From Colwellia sp. (GTDB lineage: Bacteria; Pseudomonadota; Gammaproteobacteria; Enterobacterales; Alteromonadaceae), in assembly GCA_020630795.1 (NCBI GenBank), contig JAHDIK010000003.1, positions 110,344 to 174,343 of the forward strand: a stretch of DNA of 64,000 nt, in the 5' to 3' direction. The notes beneath the pieces are model-generated. The model saw nothing but the letters and a program-made list of their open reading frames with translations, was not told the DNA's origin and ran no database searches. Made by a program: the position numbers and the translations under genes. Each line of letters starts with the position of its first letter. The first letter of the stretch is position 1. Positions 37,626-47,825 of this stretch are shown here, piece by piece.

Positions 37626-38147
37626 TTAGAACTTTTTAGTAAGTTCAATTAACGTATTACGTAGTTCAGTATCGCGGATTTCACCTTTTTCTAGATCAAA
37701 ATTGTCATAAAAGCTTGGTAACGAAAAACTACCTACTAATTTAGCTGCAAAGTGTGGAGCTGAATTTGTTGCGCTTGTTAACACTGTTTTTGCTCCGCCA
37801 GGGCCAGGTGACGTCGCTAGTGCTAACATTGGCTTGTTTTGGTATACTTTCATGTCTATTCGAGAAGTCCAGTCAAACAGGTTTTTAAAAGCAGCTGTGT
37901 ATGAGCCATTATGCTCAGCGTAAGAAATTACAATAGCATCAGCGTTACCAAGTTTTTGGTAAAAGTCTTTAGCTTCTTGGGGTTGTCCTAGTTCTTTTTC
38001 TCTATCTTCACTAAATATCGGCATTTCATAGTCATTAATGTCGAGTACTTCAACAGTCGCATTCGGTATTAAATTTGCTGCATAGGTTGCTAGTTTTTTA
38101 TTCATTGAATTTGAGCTGCTACTCGCAGCAAATGCTAAAACTTTCAT
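37626..38147 (-). CDS. NADPH-dependent FMN reductase family protein
   Basis: A 173-residue flavodoxin-fold reductase. The FMN-binding start FAASSSSNSMNKKLA and the AIVISYAEHNGSYTAAFKNLFDW segment (family PEYNGS pattern) are clear. Likely reduces quinones or flavins with NAD(P)H. It is divergent from a LysR regulator (173 nt between starts), which probably controls it. Confidence 0.88.
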   Translation of the reverse strand: MKVLAFAASSSSNSMNKKLATYAANLIPNATVEVLDINDYEMPIFSEDREKELGQPQEAKDFYQKLGNADAIVISYAEHNGSYTAAFKNLFDWTSRIDMKVYQNKPMLALATSPGPGGAKTVLTSATNSAPHFAAKLVGSFSLPSFYDNFDLEKGEIRDTELRNTLIELTKKF

Positions 38148-38319
38148 GTGTAAGCCTCTTTATTCGTTTAATCATTGGATTATGTGCTAACTATAAACTT
38201 TTTCTGTTCGTTAATTAATAGGTCATAAATATAAAGATTATTTCCATATAACTCGTAATGATGTTTTTAATGCGATATTGTTGATAAATAATTACCTTAA
38301 AAATTACGAAGAAATCTAT

Positions 38320-39225
38320 ATGAGTAATGATTTAAATTTATTTGATGGCATGGTGTTATTCACTCAAGTTGTAAATAACGGAGGTTTTTCGGCAGCATCT
38401 TTAGTAAATGGCCATTCTACGTCTTATATTAGTAAAGAAATCAATAAACTAGAAACTCGGTTAGGTGTAAGGTTGTTACATCGAACAACCCGAAAAATTA
38501 GTTTAACGCCAGAAGGAGAAGCATTTTTTAAAACATGTGATCAAATGATTATAGATGCTGAACAAGCATTGGCTGTTATGAATCAAGTAAACGTTGAACC
38601 ACGGGGGGTATTAAAAATAAGTTGTCCAATAGGCTTAGGCGTGTCTTATTTAACACCAATATTGTCGAAATACATGGAGCTATATCCACAGGTAAAGCTA
38701 GATTTAGATTTTGATGATAGGCACGTAGACGTTGTGCAAGAAGGATACGATTTAGCGATTAGAGCAACATCTAAATTAGTGGATTCTAGCCTAGTATGTA
38801 AAAAGCTTTCATCTTTTAAGGCTCATACTATTGCTTCTTCTGATTACTTAAAAAAACATGGTACACCAAAAGTGCCAGCAGATTTATCTACACATCAGTG
38901 TTTAAGTTATGGCAATTTAAAACATCCAACTAAGTGGGTTTATGAAACGTTTGATGGGAAGTTTGAGTCTGTTGAAGTACCTGCTACTGTTATGTGTAAT
39001 AGCGGTAGTGTTAAAGTTCAGCTGGTTTTACAAAATAAGGGAATTTGTCGCTTACCTGAGTTTTATATTGAGCAAGAGTTAAAAAGCGGACAATTAATTA
39101 TCCTTTTTAAAGACTATAAAGAAACGGTAATTGACTTGTATGCGTTATACCCGAGCCGTAAACATTTATCAGCAAAAGTACGTAAACTTATCGATTTAAT
39201 GGCTGAGCATTTACCGCCTGTATGA
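38320..39225 (+). CDS. LysR-family transcriptional regulator
   Basis: A 301-residue LysR protein of the CrgA/AaeR-like group. The N-terminal helix-turn-helix is GFSAASLVNGHSTSYISKEINKLETRLG and the ligand-binding domain follows (GVLKISCPIGLG, TVMCNSG). Start 38320 (MSNDLNLF) has GAAGAA about 8 nt upstream; the frame is open 14 codons earlier. The divergent FMN reductase is the likely target. Confidence 0.9.
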   Translation: MSNDLNLFDGMVLFTQVVNNGGFSAASLVNGHSTSYISKEINKLETRLGVRLLHRTTRKISLTPEGEAFFKTCDQMIIDAEQALAVMNQVNVEPRGVLKISCPIGLGVSYLTPILSKYMELYPQVKLDLDFDDRHVDVVQEGYDLAIRATSKLVDSSLVCKKLSSFKAHTIASSDYLKKHGTPKVPADLSTHQCLSYGNLKHPTKWVYETFDGKFESVEVPATVMCNSGSVKVQLVLQNKGICRLPEFYIEQELKSGQLIILFKDYKETVIDLYALYPSRKHLSAKVRKLIDLMAEHLPPV

Positions 39226-39258
39226 TGAGAAGACTTGAGGGATGATAAATAGATGAAT

Positions 39259-39292
39259 TAACCAGCATTATAGTGACTAACAATGCTGGTTA
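39259..39292. terminator. Bidirectional terminator, LysR gene / ychF
   Basis: An 11-bp stem, TAACCAGCATT (39259-39269) with AATGCTGGTTA (39282-39292), a 12-nt loop and a T tract on the plus strand, between convergent genes. Confidence 0.85.
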
Positions 39293-39325
39293 TTTTTGAG
39301 CTCTTATGGTGACTTGAAAAACGTT

Positions 39326-40417
39326 TTAAACGTTGAAACGGAAGTGAACAACGTCACCGTCTTTAACGTTATAGTCTTTGCCTTCTAAACGCCATTTACC
39401 CGCTTCTTTAGCACCTGATTCACCGTTGAATTCGATAAAATCGTCATAAGCTACTACTTCAGCTCTAATGAAGCCTTTTTCAAAGTCTGTATGGATAACA
39501 CCTGCGGCTTGTGGCGCAGTTGCGTTTTGCTTTACTGTCCATGCACGTACTTCTTTCACGCCTGCTGTAAAGTATGTTTGTAAGTTTAACAGGCCGTAAC
39601 CTGAGTTGATTACGCGATTAAGACCTGGTTCTTCAAGCCCCATTTCAGCCATAAATTCATCGCGATCTTCGTCTTCCATTTCAGACAATTCGCCTTCGAT
39701 TTCAGCACAAACAGCAACTACTACAGCATTCTCTTTTTCTGCAATCGCTTTTACAACATCAAGGTAAGGGTTGTTCTCAAAACCATCGTCGTTAACGTTA
39801 GCAATGTACATTGTTGGTTTTACTGTTAAAAAGTTAAGATATTTTACTGCATTAAGCTCTTCTTTCGATAAATCTAACGAGCGAACCATGTGGCCGTCTT
39901 CAACATGCTTAAGAATTTTTTCTAGTACGGGTAATTCAAACTTAGCGTCTTTATCGCCGCCTTTTGCACGTTTCGTTTGACGTTGGATAGCACGTTCAGC
40001 CGTGTCCATATCAGACAATGCTAACTCAGTATTGATTACATCAATATCTTCTGCGGGATCAATTTTATTCGCAACATGGATAATATTGTCATTTTCAAAA
40101 CAACGAACAACGTGTCCTATCGCATCTGTTTCACGAATGTTAGCTAAAAATTTGTTACCTAAACCTTCGCCTTTTGAAGCGCCTGCAACTAAGCCCGCGA
40201 TGTCTACAAATTCCATTGTAGTGGCTATTACACGTTCAGGGTTTACAATCGCTTCTAATTTATCTAAACGAGGATCTGGAACAGGAACAACACCCGTATT
40301 TGGTTCGATAGTACAAAAAGGGAAATTAGCTGCTTCAATACCTGCTTTGGTTAATGCATTGAAAAGAGTAGATTTACCTACGTTTGGTAATCCAACGATA
40401 CCACATTTAAATCCCAT
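39326..40417 (-). CDS. ychF: Redox-regulated ATPase/GTPase YchF
   Basis: A 363-residue universally conserved Obg-like ATPase. P-loop [11 protein letters not shown] is at residues 8-18, switch [19 protein letters not shown] follows, then a coiled-coil insert and a C-terminal TGS domain ([17 protein letters not shown]). It binds ribosomes and modulates stress responses. It follows pth on the minus strand (36 nt), the usual pth-ychF pair. Confidence 0.96.
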   Translation of the reverse strand: MGFKCGIVGLPNVGKSTLFNALTKAGIEAANFPFCTIEPNTGVVPVPDPRLDKLEAIVNPERVIATTMEFVDIAGLVAGASKGEGLGNKFLANIRETDAIGHVVRCFENDNIIHVANKIDPAEDIDVINTELALSDMDTAERAIQRQTKRAKGGDKDAKFELPVLEKILKHVEDGHMVRSLDLSKEELNAVKYLNFLTVKPTMYIANVNDDGFENNPYLDVVKAIAEKENAVVVAVCAEIEGELSEMEDEDRDEFMAEMGLEEPGLNRVINSGYGLLNLQTYFTAGVKEVRAWTVKQNATAPQAAGVIHTDFEKGFIRAEVVAYDDFIEFNGESGAKEAGKWRLEGKDYNVKDGDVVHFRFNV

Positions 40418-40453
40418 GAGTTTATTCCTATAAAGTTTGAGTGCTGTAACTAC

Positions 40454-41038
40454 TTATTGTGCTTTGAAAGAGTGTAGACGGTTTTGAGCTTTTTTAAGAT
40501 CGTCTTTCTGCCATATTTCAAAACATCGACTAGCTTCGTCAACGCATTGGTCAATTAAGCTTTGCTCACTTGATGGTGCTTTTCCTAGCACGTGACCTGT
40601 AACGCGGTCTCTGTGGCCAGGGTGGCCTATACCTACACGTAAGCGATAAAATTCTTTGTTGTTGGCCATACGAGATATAATATCTCTTAAGCCATTATGT
40701 CCGCCGTGACCGCCACCTTTTTTAATTTTACAAACGCCGGGATCAATATCCATCTCATCATGAGCAACAAGTATATCTTCCACAGGGATACGATAAAAAT
40801 TAGCAAGGGGGGCAACTGCTTGACCACTTCTATTCATAAAAGTGGTAGGAATTAATAAGTGAACAGGTTGTTCACCAATATATCCTTTGCCATATAGGCC
40901 AAAATATTTTTTTTCAGGTCTTAACGATATGTTATAGCGAGAGGCAAGTTCTTCAACAAACCAAACACCAGCATTATGACGGGTTTTTACATATTCGGGG
41001 CCTGGATTTCCCAGGCCCACTACTAACTGAATAGTCAT
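40454..41038 (-). CDS. pth: Peptidyl-tRNA hydrolase
   Basis: A 194-residue enzyme that frees tRNA from stalled peptidyl-tRNA. The family signatures [17 protein letters not shown] (catalytic His in RHNAG) and [23 protein letters not shown] are all present. It lies between rplY (22 nt) and ychF (36 nt), the standard arrangement, and probably forms one operon with them. Confidence 0.97.
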   Translation of the reverse strand: MTIQLVVGLGNPGPEYVKTRHNAGVWFVEELASRYNISLRPEKKYFGLYGKGYIGEQPVHLLIPTTFMNRSGQAVAPLANFYRIPVEDILVAHDEMDIDPGVCKIKKGGGHGGHNGLRDIISRMANNKEFYRLRVGIGHPGHRDRVTGHVLGKAPSSEQSLIDQCVDEASRCFEIWQKDDLKKAQNRLHSFKAQ

Positions 41039-41060
41039 CTAAGGGTAAGTCCTAAGATTA

Positions 41061-41684
41061 TTATTCAGCAGCTTCTTCTGATGCTTCTTCTTCATCGTCG
41101 CTGCTAGTTGAAGCTTTAGGAGCATTCAATGTAACAACTGCTTGGTCATGGCTTTCACCTTTAGCAAGCTCATCAGATGTAACACCTTCAGGAAGAGTAA
41201 CGTCTGATAAGTGTAATGTTTGACCAACTTCGATACCAGCAACATCAACTTCGATGAATTCTGGCATGTTACCTGGTAAACAGCTAACTGCAATTTCGTT
41301 AACGTGGTGAGCAATAGTGCCACCTTTCTTCTCTGCTACATCTTCGTTGATGAAGTGAACAGGAGCGTTAATGTGTACAGCATGAGTAGCGTCGATGCGT
41401 AAGAAATCTAAATGCATGATTACTTGCTTGAACGGGTGACGTTGCATGTCTTTAATTAAACATTCAACAGGCTTTCCATCTATGTTAAGTGTTAACACTT
41501 GTGAGTAGAAAGATTCTTCTTGTTGTGCACGGAAAACATCTTTGTGCTCTAACGTTAAAGAAACTGGGTCTTGGCCTTCACCGTAAAGGATAGCAGGTAC
41601 TTTGTTCGCGTGACGTAGGCGGCGGCTCGCACCTTTCCCTAAGTCAGTACGTACTTCAGCATTTAAAGTATGTAAATCAGTCAT
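41061..41684 (-). CDS. rplY: 50S ribosomal protein L25 (long CTC form)
   Basis: Binds 5S rRNA. The N-terminal L25 domain ([30 protein letters not shown]) is followed by the extra C-terminal TL5/CTC domain and an acidic tail. It has 207 residues against about 94 in E. coli, but this is the usual length in many other bacteria. The start is 41684 (MTDLHTL); the frame is open 20 codons upstream without support. First gene of rplY-pth-ychF. Confidence 0.95.
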   Translation of the reverse strand: MTDLHTLNAEVRTDLGKGASRRLRHANKVPAILYGEGQDPVSLTLEHKDVFRAQQEESFYSQVLTLNIDGKPVECLIKDMQRHPFKQVIMHLDFLRIDATHAVHINAPVHFINEDVAEKKGGTIAHHVNEIAVSCLPGNMPEFIEVDVAGIEVGQTLHLSDVTLPEGVTSDELAKGESHDQAVVTLNAPKASTSSDDEEEASEEAAE

Positions 41685-41915
41685 ATTATACTCTTTATAT
41701 AAATAGTTAAGTGTTGTTACTTTTTGCGACCAAAAGTAACGCATAGCTTTTTAATCTAATGATTTTCATCGTTATAAAAAAAAGGCGCGGAATAATAACA
41801 TTCAGGTAGGAGAATGCCAAGTAAATAACATGTTTTAGCAGGTTTATTATTAACAAGCTTATATGTGGAGTTATAGAACGAGTAATTTTTAGTTAGGGCA
41901 GAGGTAATAGGTTAT

Positions 41916-42689
41916 CTATAAACCGTATTTTTTAGCGACTTCTGCATATGTATTGTTTTCTTTTAACGTTTTTATGCAGGTATCGATATTTTTGAGGAAA
42001 ATTTGAGGTTCTTTAATATTTTTACTAAATTTCGATACAGTAACAAAGTACGGTTTTTCCTTAATAGTAAAATCGTGAACAGTAACTTTTTCTGTTATAT
42101 TTAATTGTATTGACCGCCATTTTAACGTTTCTTTAGAGCTTGCCATTATTTGAAAGCGTTGCGGATTTGTAAGTAGTTGACCAAACATAGCATCTAAATC
42201 GTATGCCGTTGTAACTTCATCTTTAGTTCTTTTGGCCTCAATAATTTTTCTGAGCTCTTTTGTATGAGATAGTCCCGCCAAGTCTCCAAAAACATAAGGG
42301 GTAATATCGGAAAGTTTATTGATGGTAATATTATCTGATTTTCGAGACGCTAAACCGTAACTTGAAATAAATAATGGCTCTTGCCCATAGTAAACAAAGC
42401 TTTCTCTGTTTTTGTTATATGAATAAATACTGACGTCGATATCACCTGATTGCATATAAGTATGAGTTCTTTTGATAGGGAGAAACTTAAAGGAAATATC
42501 GAAGTTTTGTTCCTCTATACATTGAGTTAAAATTTCCTTACCAAAACCTGTTTGGTTGTTTTCTAGGTTCGGGAAAAAAAACGGTGGCCATTTTAAGTCA
42601 TTTAAAAATATAGGCTTATTTAGTTCGGTAGATTGGCTCGAAACACTAAAAATAATTGATAACAAAAACGTAGGTAAAGGTAATTTCAT
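41916..42689 (-). CDS. Periplasmic substrate-binding protein, family 3 (paralog 2)
   Basis: A 257-residue exported protein (signal to about residue 20) of the bacterial SBP_bac_3 type: NDLKWPPFFFP at the start, GDIDVSIYSYNKNRE and the C-terminal TYAEVAKKYG. Closely related to its upstream neighbour (25 nt apart). No permease or ATPase gene is near. Orphan binding proteins like this often act as sensors or feed a distant transporter. Ligand unknown; amino acids are only the family default. Confidence 0.85.
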   Translation of the reverse strand: MKLPLPTFLLSIIFSVSSQSTELNKPIFLNDLKWPPFFFPNLENNQTGFGKEILTQCIEEQNFDISFKFLPIKRTHTYMQSGDIDVSIYSYNKNRESFVYYGQEPLFISSYGLASRKSDNITINKLSDITPYVFGDLAGLSHTKELRKIIEAKRTKDEVTTAYDLDAMFGQLLTNPQRFQIMASSKETLKWRSIQLNITEKVTVHDFTIKEKPYFVTVSKFSKNIKEPQIFLKNIDTCIKTLKENNTYAEVAKKYGL

Positions 42690-42714
42690 GATTTATATTC
42701 GTTAGCCTTTGTTA

Positions 42715-43500
42715 TCAGTGAGATAACTGATATAAGCCATAAGAAGCTGCTAATTCTTGATATTTTCCAGATTCTTTTAATTCTATAATACATTTATCAA
42801 TCTTATCTAGAAACTTTCGACCATCTTGGATATGTTTTGATTTTTTAGACACGGTAACAAAATACGGTTTCTCTTTAACAACATAGTCATGTACTTTAAT
42901 TTGCTCTAGCACATTAAGTTGTTTCGCACGCCAAATCAACGTTTCTTTAGAGTTAATCATTACCTGAAATCTTTGAGCCTTTGTTAACATTTGCCCATAC
43001 ATAGAATCAATATCATACCCAATAGATACTTCATTTGTTTGCTTTTTATTTTCAATAATTTTTAAAATTTCAGGGGTATGTGCTAAGCCAGCTAAATGTC
43101 CGAGCGTGTATTTTTTTATATCATCTAAAGATTGAATGTCGATACCATCTGACTTTTTGCTGGCAAATCCATATTGTGTAATAAATAGAGGTTCGTTGCC
43201 ATAATGTAGGAATTTTTCTCTTTCTAATTTATAAGAAAATGTTGTGACGTCAATATCTCCAGATTCCATATAGAGTTGTATACGTTTTAATGGGAGTGGA
43301 ATAAGCTGAGCTTCATAATTCATTTTAGCTAAGCATGTATTAATTACATCTCGGCCAAAGCCAGTATAGTCTCCTTCTAATGTAGGAAAGAAAAAAGGTG
43401 GCCACTTTAAGTCATTCACATAAATCTGAGTAACATTGCGTGAATAAGTTATATTTGACCATAAAAGAATAAAAAATATGAAAAATAGTGCTGCGCGCAT
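42715..43500 (-). CDS. Periplasmic substrate-binding protein, family 3 (paralog 1)
   Basis: A 261-residue exported protein with a signal peptide (1-20) and the same layout as paralog 2: VNDLKWPPFFFP, GDIDVTTFSYKLEREK, KEKPYFVTVSKKSK and a YQELAASYGL ending. Its ribosome binding site is an almost complete anti-SD match. The two genes form their own unit placed between prs and rplY. Confidence 0.85.
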   Translation of the reverse strand: MRAALFFIFFILLWSNITYSRNVTQIYVNDLKWPPFFFPTLEGDYTGFGRDVINTCLAKMNYEAQLIPLPLKRIQLYMESGDIDVTTFSYKLEREKFLHYGNEPLFITQYGFASKKSDGIDIQSLDDIKKYTLGHLAGLAHTPEILKIIENKKQTNEVSIGYDIDSMYGQMLTKAQRFQVMINSKETLIWRAKQLNVLEQIKVHDYVVKEKPYFVTVSKKSKHIQDGRKFLDKIDKCIIELKESGKYQELAASYGLYQLSH

Positions 43501-43502
43501 AA

Positions 43503-43512
43503 CACCTCCTTA
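43503..43512 (-). promoter_or_regulatory. Very strong ribosome binding site of binding-protein paralog 1
   Basis: On the minus strand, TAAGGAGGTG lies two bases before the ATG-proximal TT, a near-complete match to the 16S rRNA 3' end. Most genes in the window have much weaker sites. Confidence 0.75.
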
Positions 43513-43576
43513 TTTCAGTATAGCTATATTTTTTTATTATTTTAGTTTTCTAGAAAGGTTAAGTTAAACAAGCATA

Positions 43577-43599
43577 AAAAAAGCGCCATAAGGCGCTTT
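43577..43599 (-). terminator. Rho-independent terminator of prs
   Basis: AAAGCGCC (43580-43587) and GGCGCTTT (43592-43599) with an ATAA loop, followed on the minus strand by a T tract, 22 nt after the prs stop. Confidence 0.88.
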
Positions 43600-43620
43600 G
43601 TTATTCAGAGATTTGATAAT

Positions 43621-44574
43621 TTATGAGTTGTTATCAAACATCGCTGAAATTGATTCTTCGTTACATACGCGGCGGATTGCTTCTGAAAGCATGCCACTTA
43701 ATGTTAATTGACGCACGATTCCAATTTCTTTAATTTCTTTAGAAAGTGGAATAGAGTCAGTTACTACAACTTCATCAAGCACTGAGTTTTTAAGGTTTTC
43801 AGCGGCGTTACCTGATAATACAGGGTGAGTTGCATAAGCAATTACACGTTTAGCGCCGTGTTCTTTAAGTGCTTCAGCAGCTTTAGCTAGTGTACCGCCA
43901 GTATCAATCATGTCATCAACAATGATACAGTCACGGCCAGCAACGTCACCAATAATATGCATTACTTGAGCAACGTTTGCTTGAGGACGACGTTTGTCGA
44001 TAATTGCAAGATCTGCGTCATCTAATAACTTAGCAACAGCGCGAGCACGAACAACGCCACCAATATCTGGTGATACAACGATAGGGTTGTCTAATTCACG
44101 ATCCTTCATATCTTCTAATAAGATTGGTGTACCAAACACGTTATCTACAGGTACATCGAAGAAACCTTGAATTTGTTCAGCGTGAAGGTCAACCGTTAAT
44201 ACGCGGTCTACACCAACACTTGATAAGAAATCAGCAACTACTTTTGCCGTAATAGGAACACGAGCACTACGAACGCGTCTGTCTTGGCGAGCATAACCAA
44301 AGTATGGAATTACTGCTGTAATACGACCCGCAGATGCTCTGCGAAGTGCGTCAATCATTACGATTAGTTCCATTAAATGATCATTAGTTGGTGCACAAGT
44401 TGATTGAATAATGAATACATCCGCTCCACGAACGTTTTCAGTTATTTCTACACTAATTTCGCCATCGCTAAAACTACCAACTTTTGCTTCGCCAGGAGTA
44501 ATATAAAGGCGGTTAGCTATTTGTTTGGCCAGTTCAGGGGTGGCGTTACCCGCAAATATCTTCATGTCAGGCAC
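43621..44574 (-). CDS. prs: Ribose-phosphate pyrophosphokinase
   Basis: Makes PRPP from ribose 5-phosphate and ATP for nucleotide, His and Trp synthesis. Motifs: [20 protein letters not shown] (flexible loop region), [12 protein letters not shown] and the PRPP loop [18 protein letters not shown]. The frame opens at 44607, but the start is set at the GTG of 44574: GAGGA lies 7 nt before it and the sequence from there ([15 protein letters not shown]) matches E. coli Prs. Placed after ispE in the usual lolB-ispE-prs order. Confidence 0.95.
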   Translation of the reverse strand: MPDMKIFAGNATPELAKQIANRLYITPGEAKVGSFSDGEISVEITENVRGADVFIIQSTCAPTNDHLMELIVMIDALRRASAGRITAVIPYFGYARQDRRVRSARVPITAKVVADFLSSVGVDRVLTVDLHAEQIQGFFDVPVDNVFGTPILLEDMKDRELDNPIVVSPDIGGVVRARAVAKLLDDADLAIIDKRRPQANVAQVMHIIGDVAGRDCIIVDDMIDTGGTLAKAAEALKEHGAKRVIAYATHPVLSGNAAENLKNSVLDEVVVTDSIPLSKEIKEIGIVRQLTLSGMLSEAIRRVCNEESISAMFDNNS

Positions 44575-44580
44575 GGTCAG

Positions 44581-44586
44581 TTCCTC
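44581..44586 (-). promoter_or_regulatory. Ribosome binding site that fixes the prs GTG start
   Basis: GAGGAA on the minus strand ends seven bases before the GTG at 44574. The upstream ATGs (44607, 44601) have no comparable site. Confidence 0.75.
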
Positions 44587-44694
44587 AGAAACTTTTGACA
44601 TTAACATTAACGCTGCTCTCTATAAGAGTTATAGAAATGCAGCAAATTATTTTCTAAAACCAGAAACAATGGATAAAACATAGAATTTAGTCGT

Positions 44695-45567
44695 TTATTC
44701 ACCAGTTAATTTATGTAAAGCATTAATGAGTGGAGACTGATTAACGCCTTTAGCAACAAACGATTCGATGCCATCAGGAAGTTTAGATTGTATTTCACGA
44801 GCCTCATCTTCAGAGTTAAATCGTGAAAAAATACAAGCACCTGTACCCGTCATTCTCGACGGCGCGTATTCTATCAACCAAGCCAGTAGCTTGGCAACCT
44901 CAGGATAGTGTTTTATTACCATTGTTTCGCAGTCGTTATGGCAAGATTCTATGTTTAAATCGTTATCTATATTATTAAGTAATAACTTTGGGGTATTTCG
45001 CTGTAAATCGGGTGATGTAAAAACAGCTTGTGTTGAAATACTGCAATTGGGTTTAGCAATTAAATACCAATATTCTGATGGGGAAATAGGGGTTAAAACT
45101 TCGCCAACTCCTTGTGCGAATGCTGCGAAGCCATGAACAAAAATAGGCACGTCTGCACCTAAAGTTAAGCCAATGTCTGCAAGCTCTTGTGTAGTAAGGT
45201 TTAGCTGCCACAGATGATTCAGTGCAACTAATACCGTAGCGGCATTTGATGAACCGCCGCCTAAACCACCACCCATTGGTAGCACTTTATTAATACGTAT
45301 GTGTGCGCCAAGTTCACATTTTGTATGTTCTTTTAATTGAAGTGCAGCTTTATATATTAAATTATCGCATGTATTCACGCCTTCAATTTCTGTAAGCAGT
45401 TCAATTGAATTTGAGCTATTTACCGATATCGATACTTCGTCACCATAATCAATAAACTGAAAAGCGGTTTCAAGTTCGTGATAGCCATTAGGACGTTGTC
45501 CTACAATATGTAAAAATAAGTTTATTTTTGCTGGTGATGGGAAAGAAACAAAAGTTGAATGAGTCAC
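44695..45567 (-). CDS. ispE: 4-diphosphocytidyl-2-C-methyl-D-erythritol kinase
   Basis: A 290-residue GHMP kinase of the MEP isoprenoid pathway. It starts with SPAKINLFLHI, and the ATP loop is LPMGGGLGGGSSNAATVL; the C-terminal GTGACIFSRF is also typical. The start is a GTG that shares its first base with the lolB stop (TAGTG), so translation is coupled to lolB. Followed by prs after 120 nt. Confidence 0.95.
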   Translation of the reverse strand: MTHSTFVSFPSPAKINLFLHIVGQRPNGYHELETAFQFIDYGDEVSISVNSSNSIELLTEIEGVNTCDNLIYKAALQLKEHTKCELGAHIRINKVLPMGGGLGGGSSNAATVLVALNHLWQLNLTTQELADIGLTLGADVPIFVHGFAAFAQGVGEVLTPISPSEYWYLIAKPNCSISTQAVFTSPDLQRNTPKLLLNNIDNDLNIESCHNDCETMVIKHYPEVAKLLAWLIEYAPSRMTGTGACIFSRFNSEDEAREIQSKLPDGIESFVAKGVNQSPLINALHKLTGE

Positions 45568-46199
45568 TAAATTGTCCAGTTTTTAATTACTATATTGATT
45601 GTTAAGTCTTCAGACTTAACTTTTATTTTATAAGGAAGTTGTACATAAGTTTGTTGATCTAATATAAGCGCAGGCTTATAGCTTGAGTAGGTTATTAGCC
45701 ATTCTCTATTATTGTACAAGCTTGTAAGTGATAGTGGTAATTGGTTCTTACTGTATTTTATGTCATCGTCATCTAAATAAGGTATTGCTTTAATCCAGTG
45801 TGTTAAAGCTTCTGTAGGTAATGTAAGGTTTGTTAACGACGTTATTAAGTTATTGAGATTCGTATCGGTGTATTTTTCGCCATCTAACTCTATCGTATGA
45901 GTGTTATTGAGTGAATGTAGCTGTAATACATTGATACCTAAATAGGTAGTTAAGTTAAGTTTTTGTCCATTGGCGAAGTTGTCCCAAAAGAGTGAAGCAC
46001 TGTTTCGTTCTTCGGGAGTAATAAAAGCTATTTTACCTTTGATTTTCCACGATGTTATTTTAGATAAAAGCTCTGCACGTTTTTGAATATTTGTGACTGA
46101 TTCGCCATTAGTTGACATTTGTGAAGGGGTAGATGAACAGCCCGTAATAAAAATAACTATACTAAATAGTGTAAATAATAACCGTAATGGTGGTCGCAT
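45567..46199 (-). CDS. lolB: Outer-membrane lipoprotein receptor LolB
   Basis: Inserts lipoproteins carried by LolA into the outer membrane. The start at 46199 gives a lipoprotein signal ending in FITGC (lipid Cys about residue 20). Family features include SWKIKGKIAFI and SASLFWDN at the front. About 210 residues, as expected. The open frame extends 22 codons upstream without support. Divergent from hemA, the conserved order in gammaproteobacteria. Confidence 0.93.
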   Translation of the reverse strand: MRPPLRLLFTLFSIVIFITGCSSTPSQMSTNGESVTNIQKRAELLSKITSWKIKGKIAFITPEERNSASLFWDNFANGQKLNLTTYLGINVLQLHSLNNTHTIELDGEKYTDTNLNNLITSLTNLTLPTEALTHWIKAIPYLDDDDIKYSKNQLPLSLTSLYNNREWLITYSSYKPALILDQQTYVQLPYKIKVKSEDLTINIVIKNWTI

Positions 46200-46401
46200 G
46201 TTGATCCCAATTAACTTTTTATGAATATATTTGACCACATCTTGCATTGAGCTTTCAATCGTCAAAGAACTTTCGTAAAATTACTCGGTTTATATAACGT
46301 CAAACTTTTAAACGTTATGGCTTCTGAAAATAGCATGAATAATCTATACCGAATTGATTGGTATTTATTCTATATCTAAAAAAGGCTGAATATTTAGCAT
46401 T

Positions 46402-47667
46402 ATGTCCATTGTTGCTGTTGGTATTAATCATAAAACTGCTCCTGTGTCAGTGAGAGAGAAAATTTCTTTCAACCCTGACAATTTGTCGATCGCGTTGCAA
46501 GACATGATTGACTCAGTAAAATGCAAAGAAGCAGTAATACTATCAACGTGTAATCGTACAGAACTTTATCTAGTACAAGACAATGGTATTGACGTAACAC
46601 AAGACCGATTAATACATTGGTTAGAAAAGTTCCACAATGTTCCTGCTTCCACTATCTTACCTAGTTTATATATTCACCAAGACCAACAAGCGGTAAATCA
46701 TATGATGCGCGTTGCTTGCGGTTTAGATTCTTTGGTATTGGGTGAGCCTCAAATACTTGGTCAAATGAAGCAAGCTTATAGCCAAGCCAAAGCTGCTGGT
46801 TCAATGGCTTTGATTATGGATAGGTTGTTTCAAAGAACATTTGGTGTAGCTAAACAAGTAAGGACGGAAACTGAAATTGGCGCAAGTGCTGTATCGGTTG
46901 CGTTCGCTTCAGTTAATTTAGCTAAACACATTTTTGCTAATTTAGAAAAAGCGAACGTATTATTGGTAGGCGCAGGTGAAACAATAGAGCTTGTTGCTAA
47001 ACATTTATATGAAAATAATGTGGGTAAAATCACGGTTGCAAACCGTACGTTAGCTAAAGCAGAAGTGATGGCTGAAAAAATTGGCGCCAGCGTTATTACC
47101 CTTGCTCAAATACCTGAGCAAATGAGTAAGTCTGATATCGTTATTAGTTCTACTGGAAGTACATTACCGATTATTGGTAAAGGTATGGTAGAACACGCGC
47201 TGTCAGAGCGAAAACGCCAACCAATTTTTATGGTAGACCTTGCTGTACCACGTGATATTGAAGAACAAGTTGCAGAACTCGAGGATGTATTTTTATATAC
47301 CGTAGATGATTTACAGAGCATTATCGCTCAAAACATGGAAAACCGCCGTAAAGCAGCCATTGAAGCTGAAAGCATTGTAAGTTCGCAATCTAACGGATTT
47401 ATGTCATGGTTACGCGGATTAAACACGCAAGATACTGTGGTAAGTTATCGTAAACAATGTTTAGAAAGCAGAGATCAACTGCTTGAGAAAGCATTACTGC
47501 AATTACAAAACAATAAAAACCCTGAAGCTGTTGTTGCTGAACTTGCAACAAAGTTAACCAATAAATTTATGCATGAACCAACCAGTGCATTGCAGTCGGC
47601 CGCGCAAGGTGGTGAATTAGACAAGCTCATTTATTTGCGCGACGTATTTAATATTGACAGCAAATAA
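46402..47667 (+). CDS. hemA: Glutamyl-tRNA reductase
   Basis: First committed step of C5 haem synthesis: reduces glutamyl-tRNA to glutamate-1-semialdehyde. Catalytic Cys50 in LSTCNRTELYL, the start GINHKTAPVSVREK and the NADPH loop LLVGAGETIE are all present; 421 residues is normal. Divergent from lolB; prfA follows after 158 nt. Confidence 0.97.
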   Translation: MSIVAVGINHKTAPVSVREKISFNPDNLSIALQDMIDSVKCKEAVILSTCNRTELYLVQDNGIDVTQDRLIHWLEKFHNVPASTILPSLYIHQDQQAVNHMMRVACGLDSLVLGEPQILGQMKQAYSQAKAAGSMALIMDRLFQRTFGVAKQVRTETEIGASAVSVAFASVNLAKHIFANLEKANVLLVGAGETIELVAKHLYENNVGKITVANRTLAKAEVMAEKIGASVITLAQIPEQMSKSDIVISSTGSTLPIIGKGMVEHALSERKRQPIFMVDLAVPRDIEEQVAELEDVFLYTVDDLQSIIAQNMENRRKAAIEAESIVSSQSNGFMSWLRGLNTQDTVVSYRKQCLESRDQLLEKALLQLQNNKNPEAVVAELATKLTNKFMHEPTSALQSAAQGGELDKLIYLRDVFNIDSK

Positions 47668-47825
47668 TATTCTTAATGTAAACTCAAACCAAATACGTAC
47701 AAAAATAATACAAATTACCAGTCGAATTACAATTAAACAGATAAAAAATTTACTGTCGCTTTGATACACACTAGAATAGTGCAACTTTAGCTAGACTAAA
47801 AATCTCCAAATAAAAGAATATTTTA

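Noticed and set aside
40002-40433. 143-residue plus-strand open frame over ychF
   Set aside because: It is a shadow of the highly conserved ychF gene; the composition is Ser/Pro-rich without motifs.
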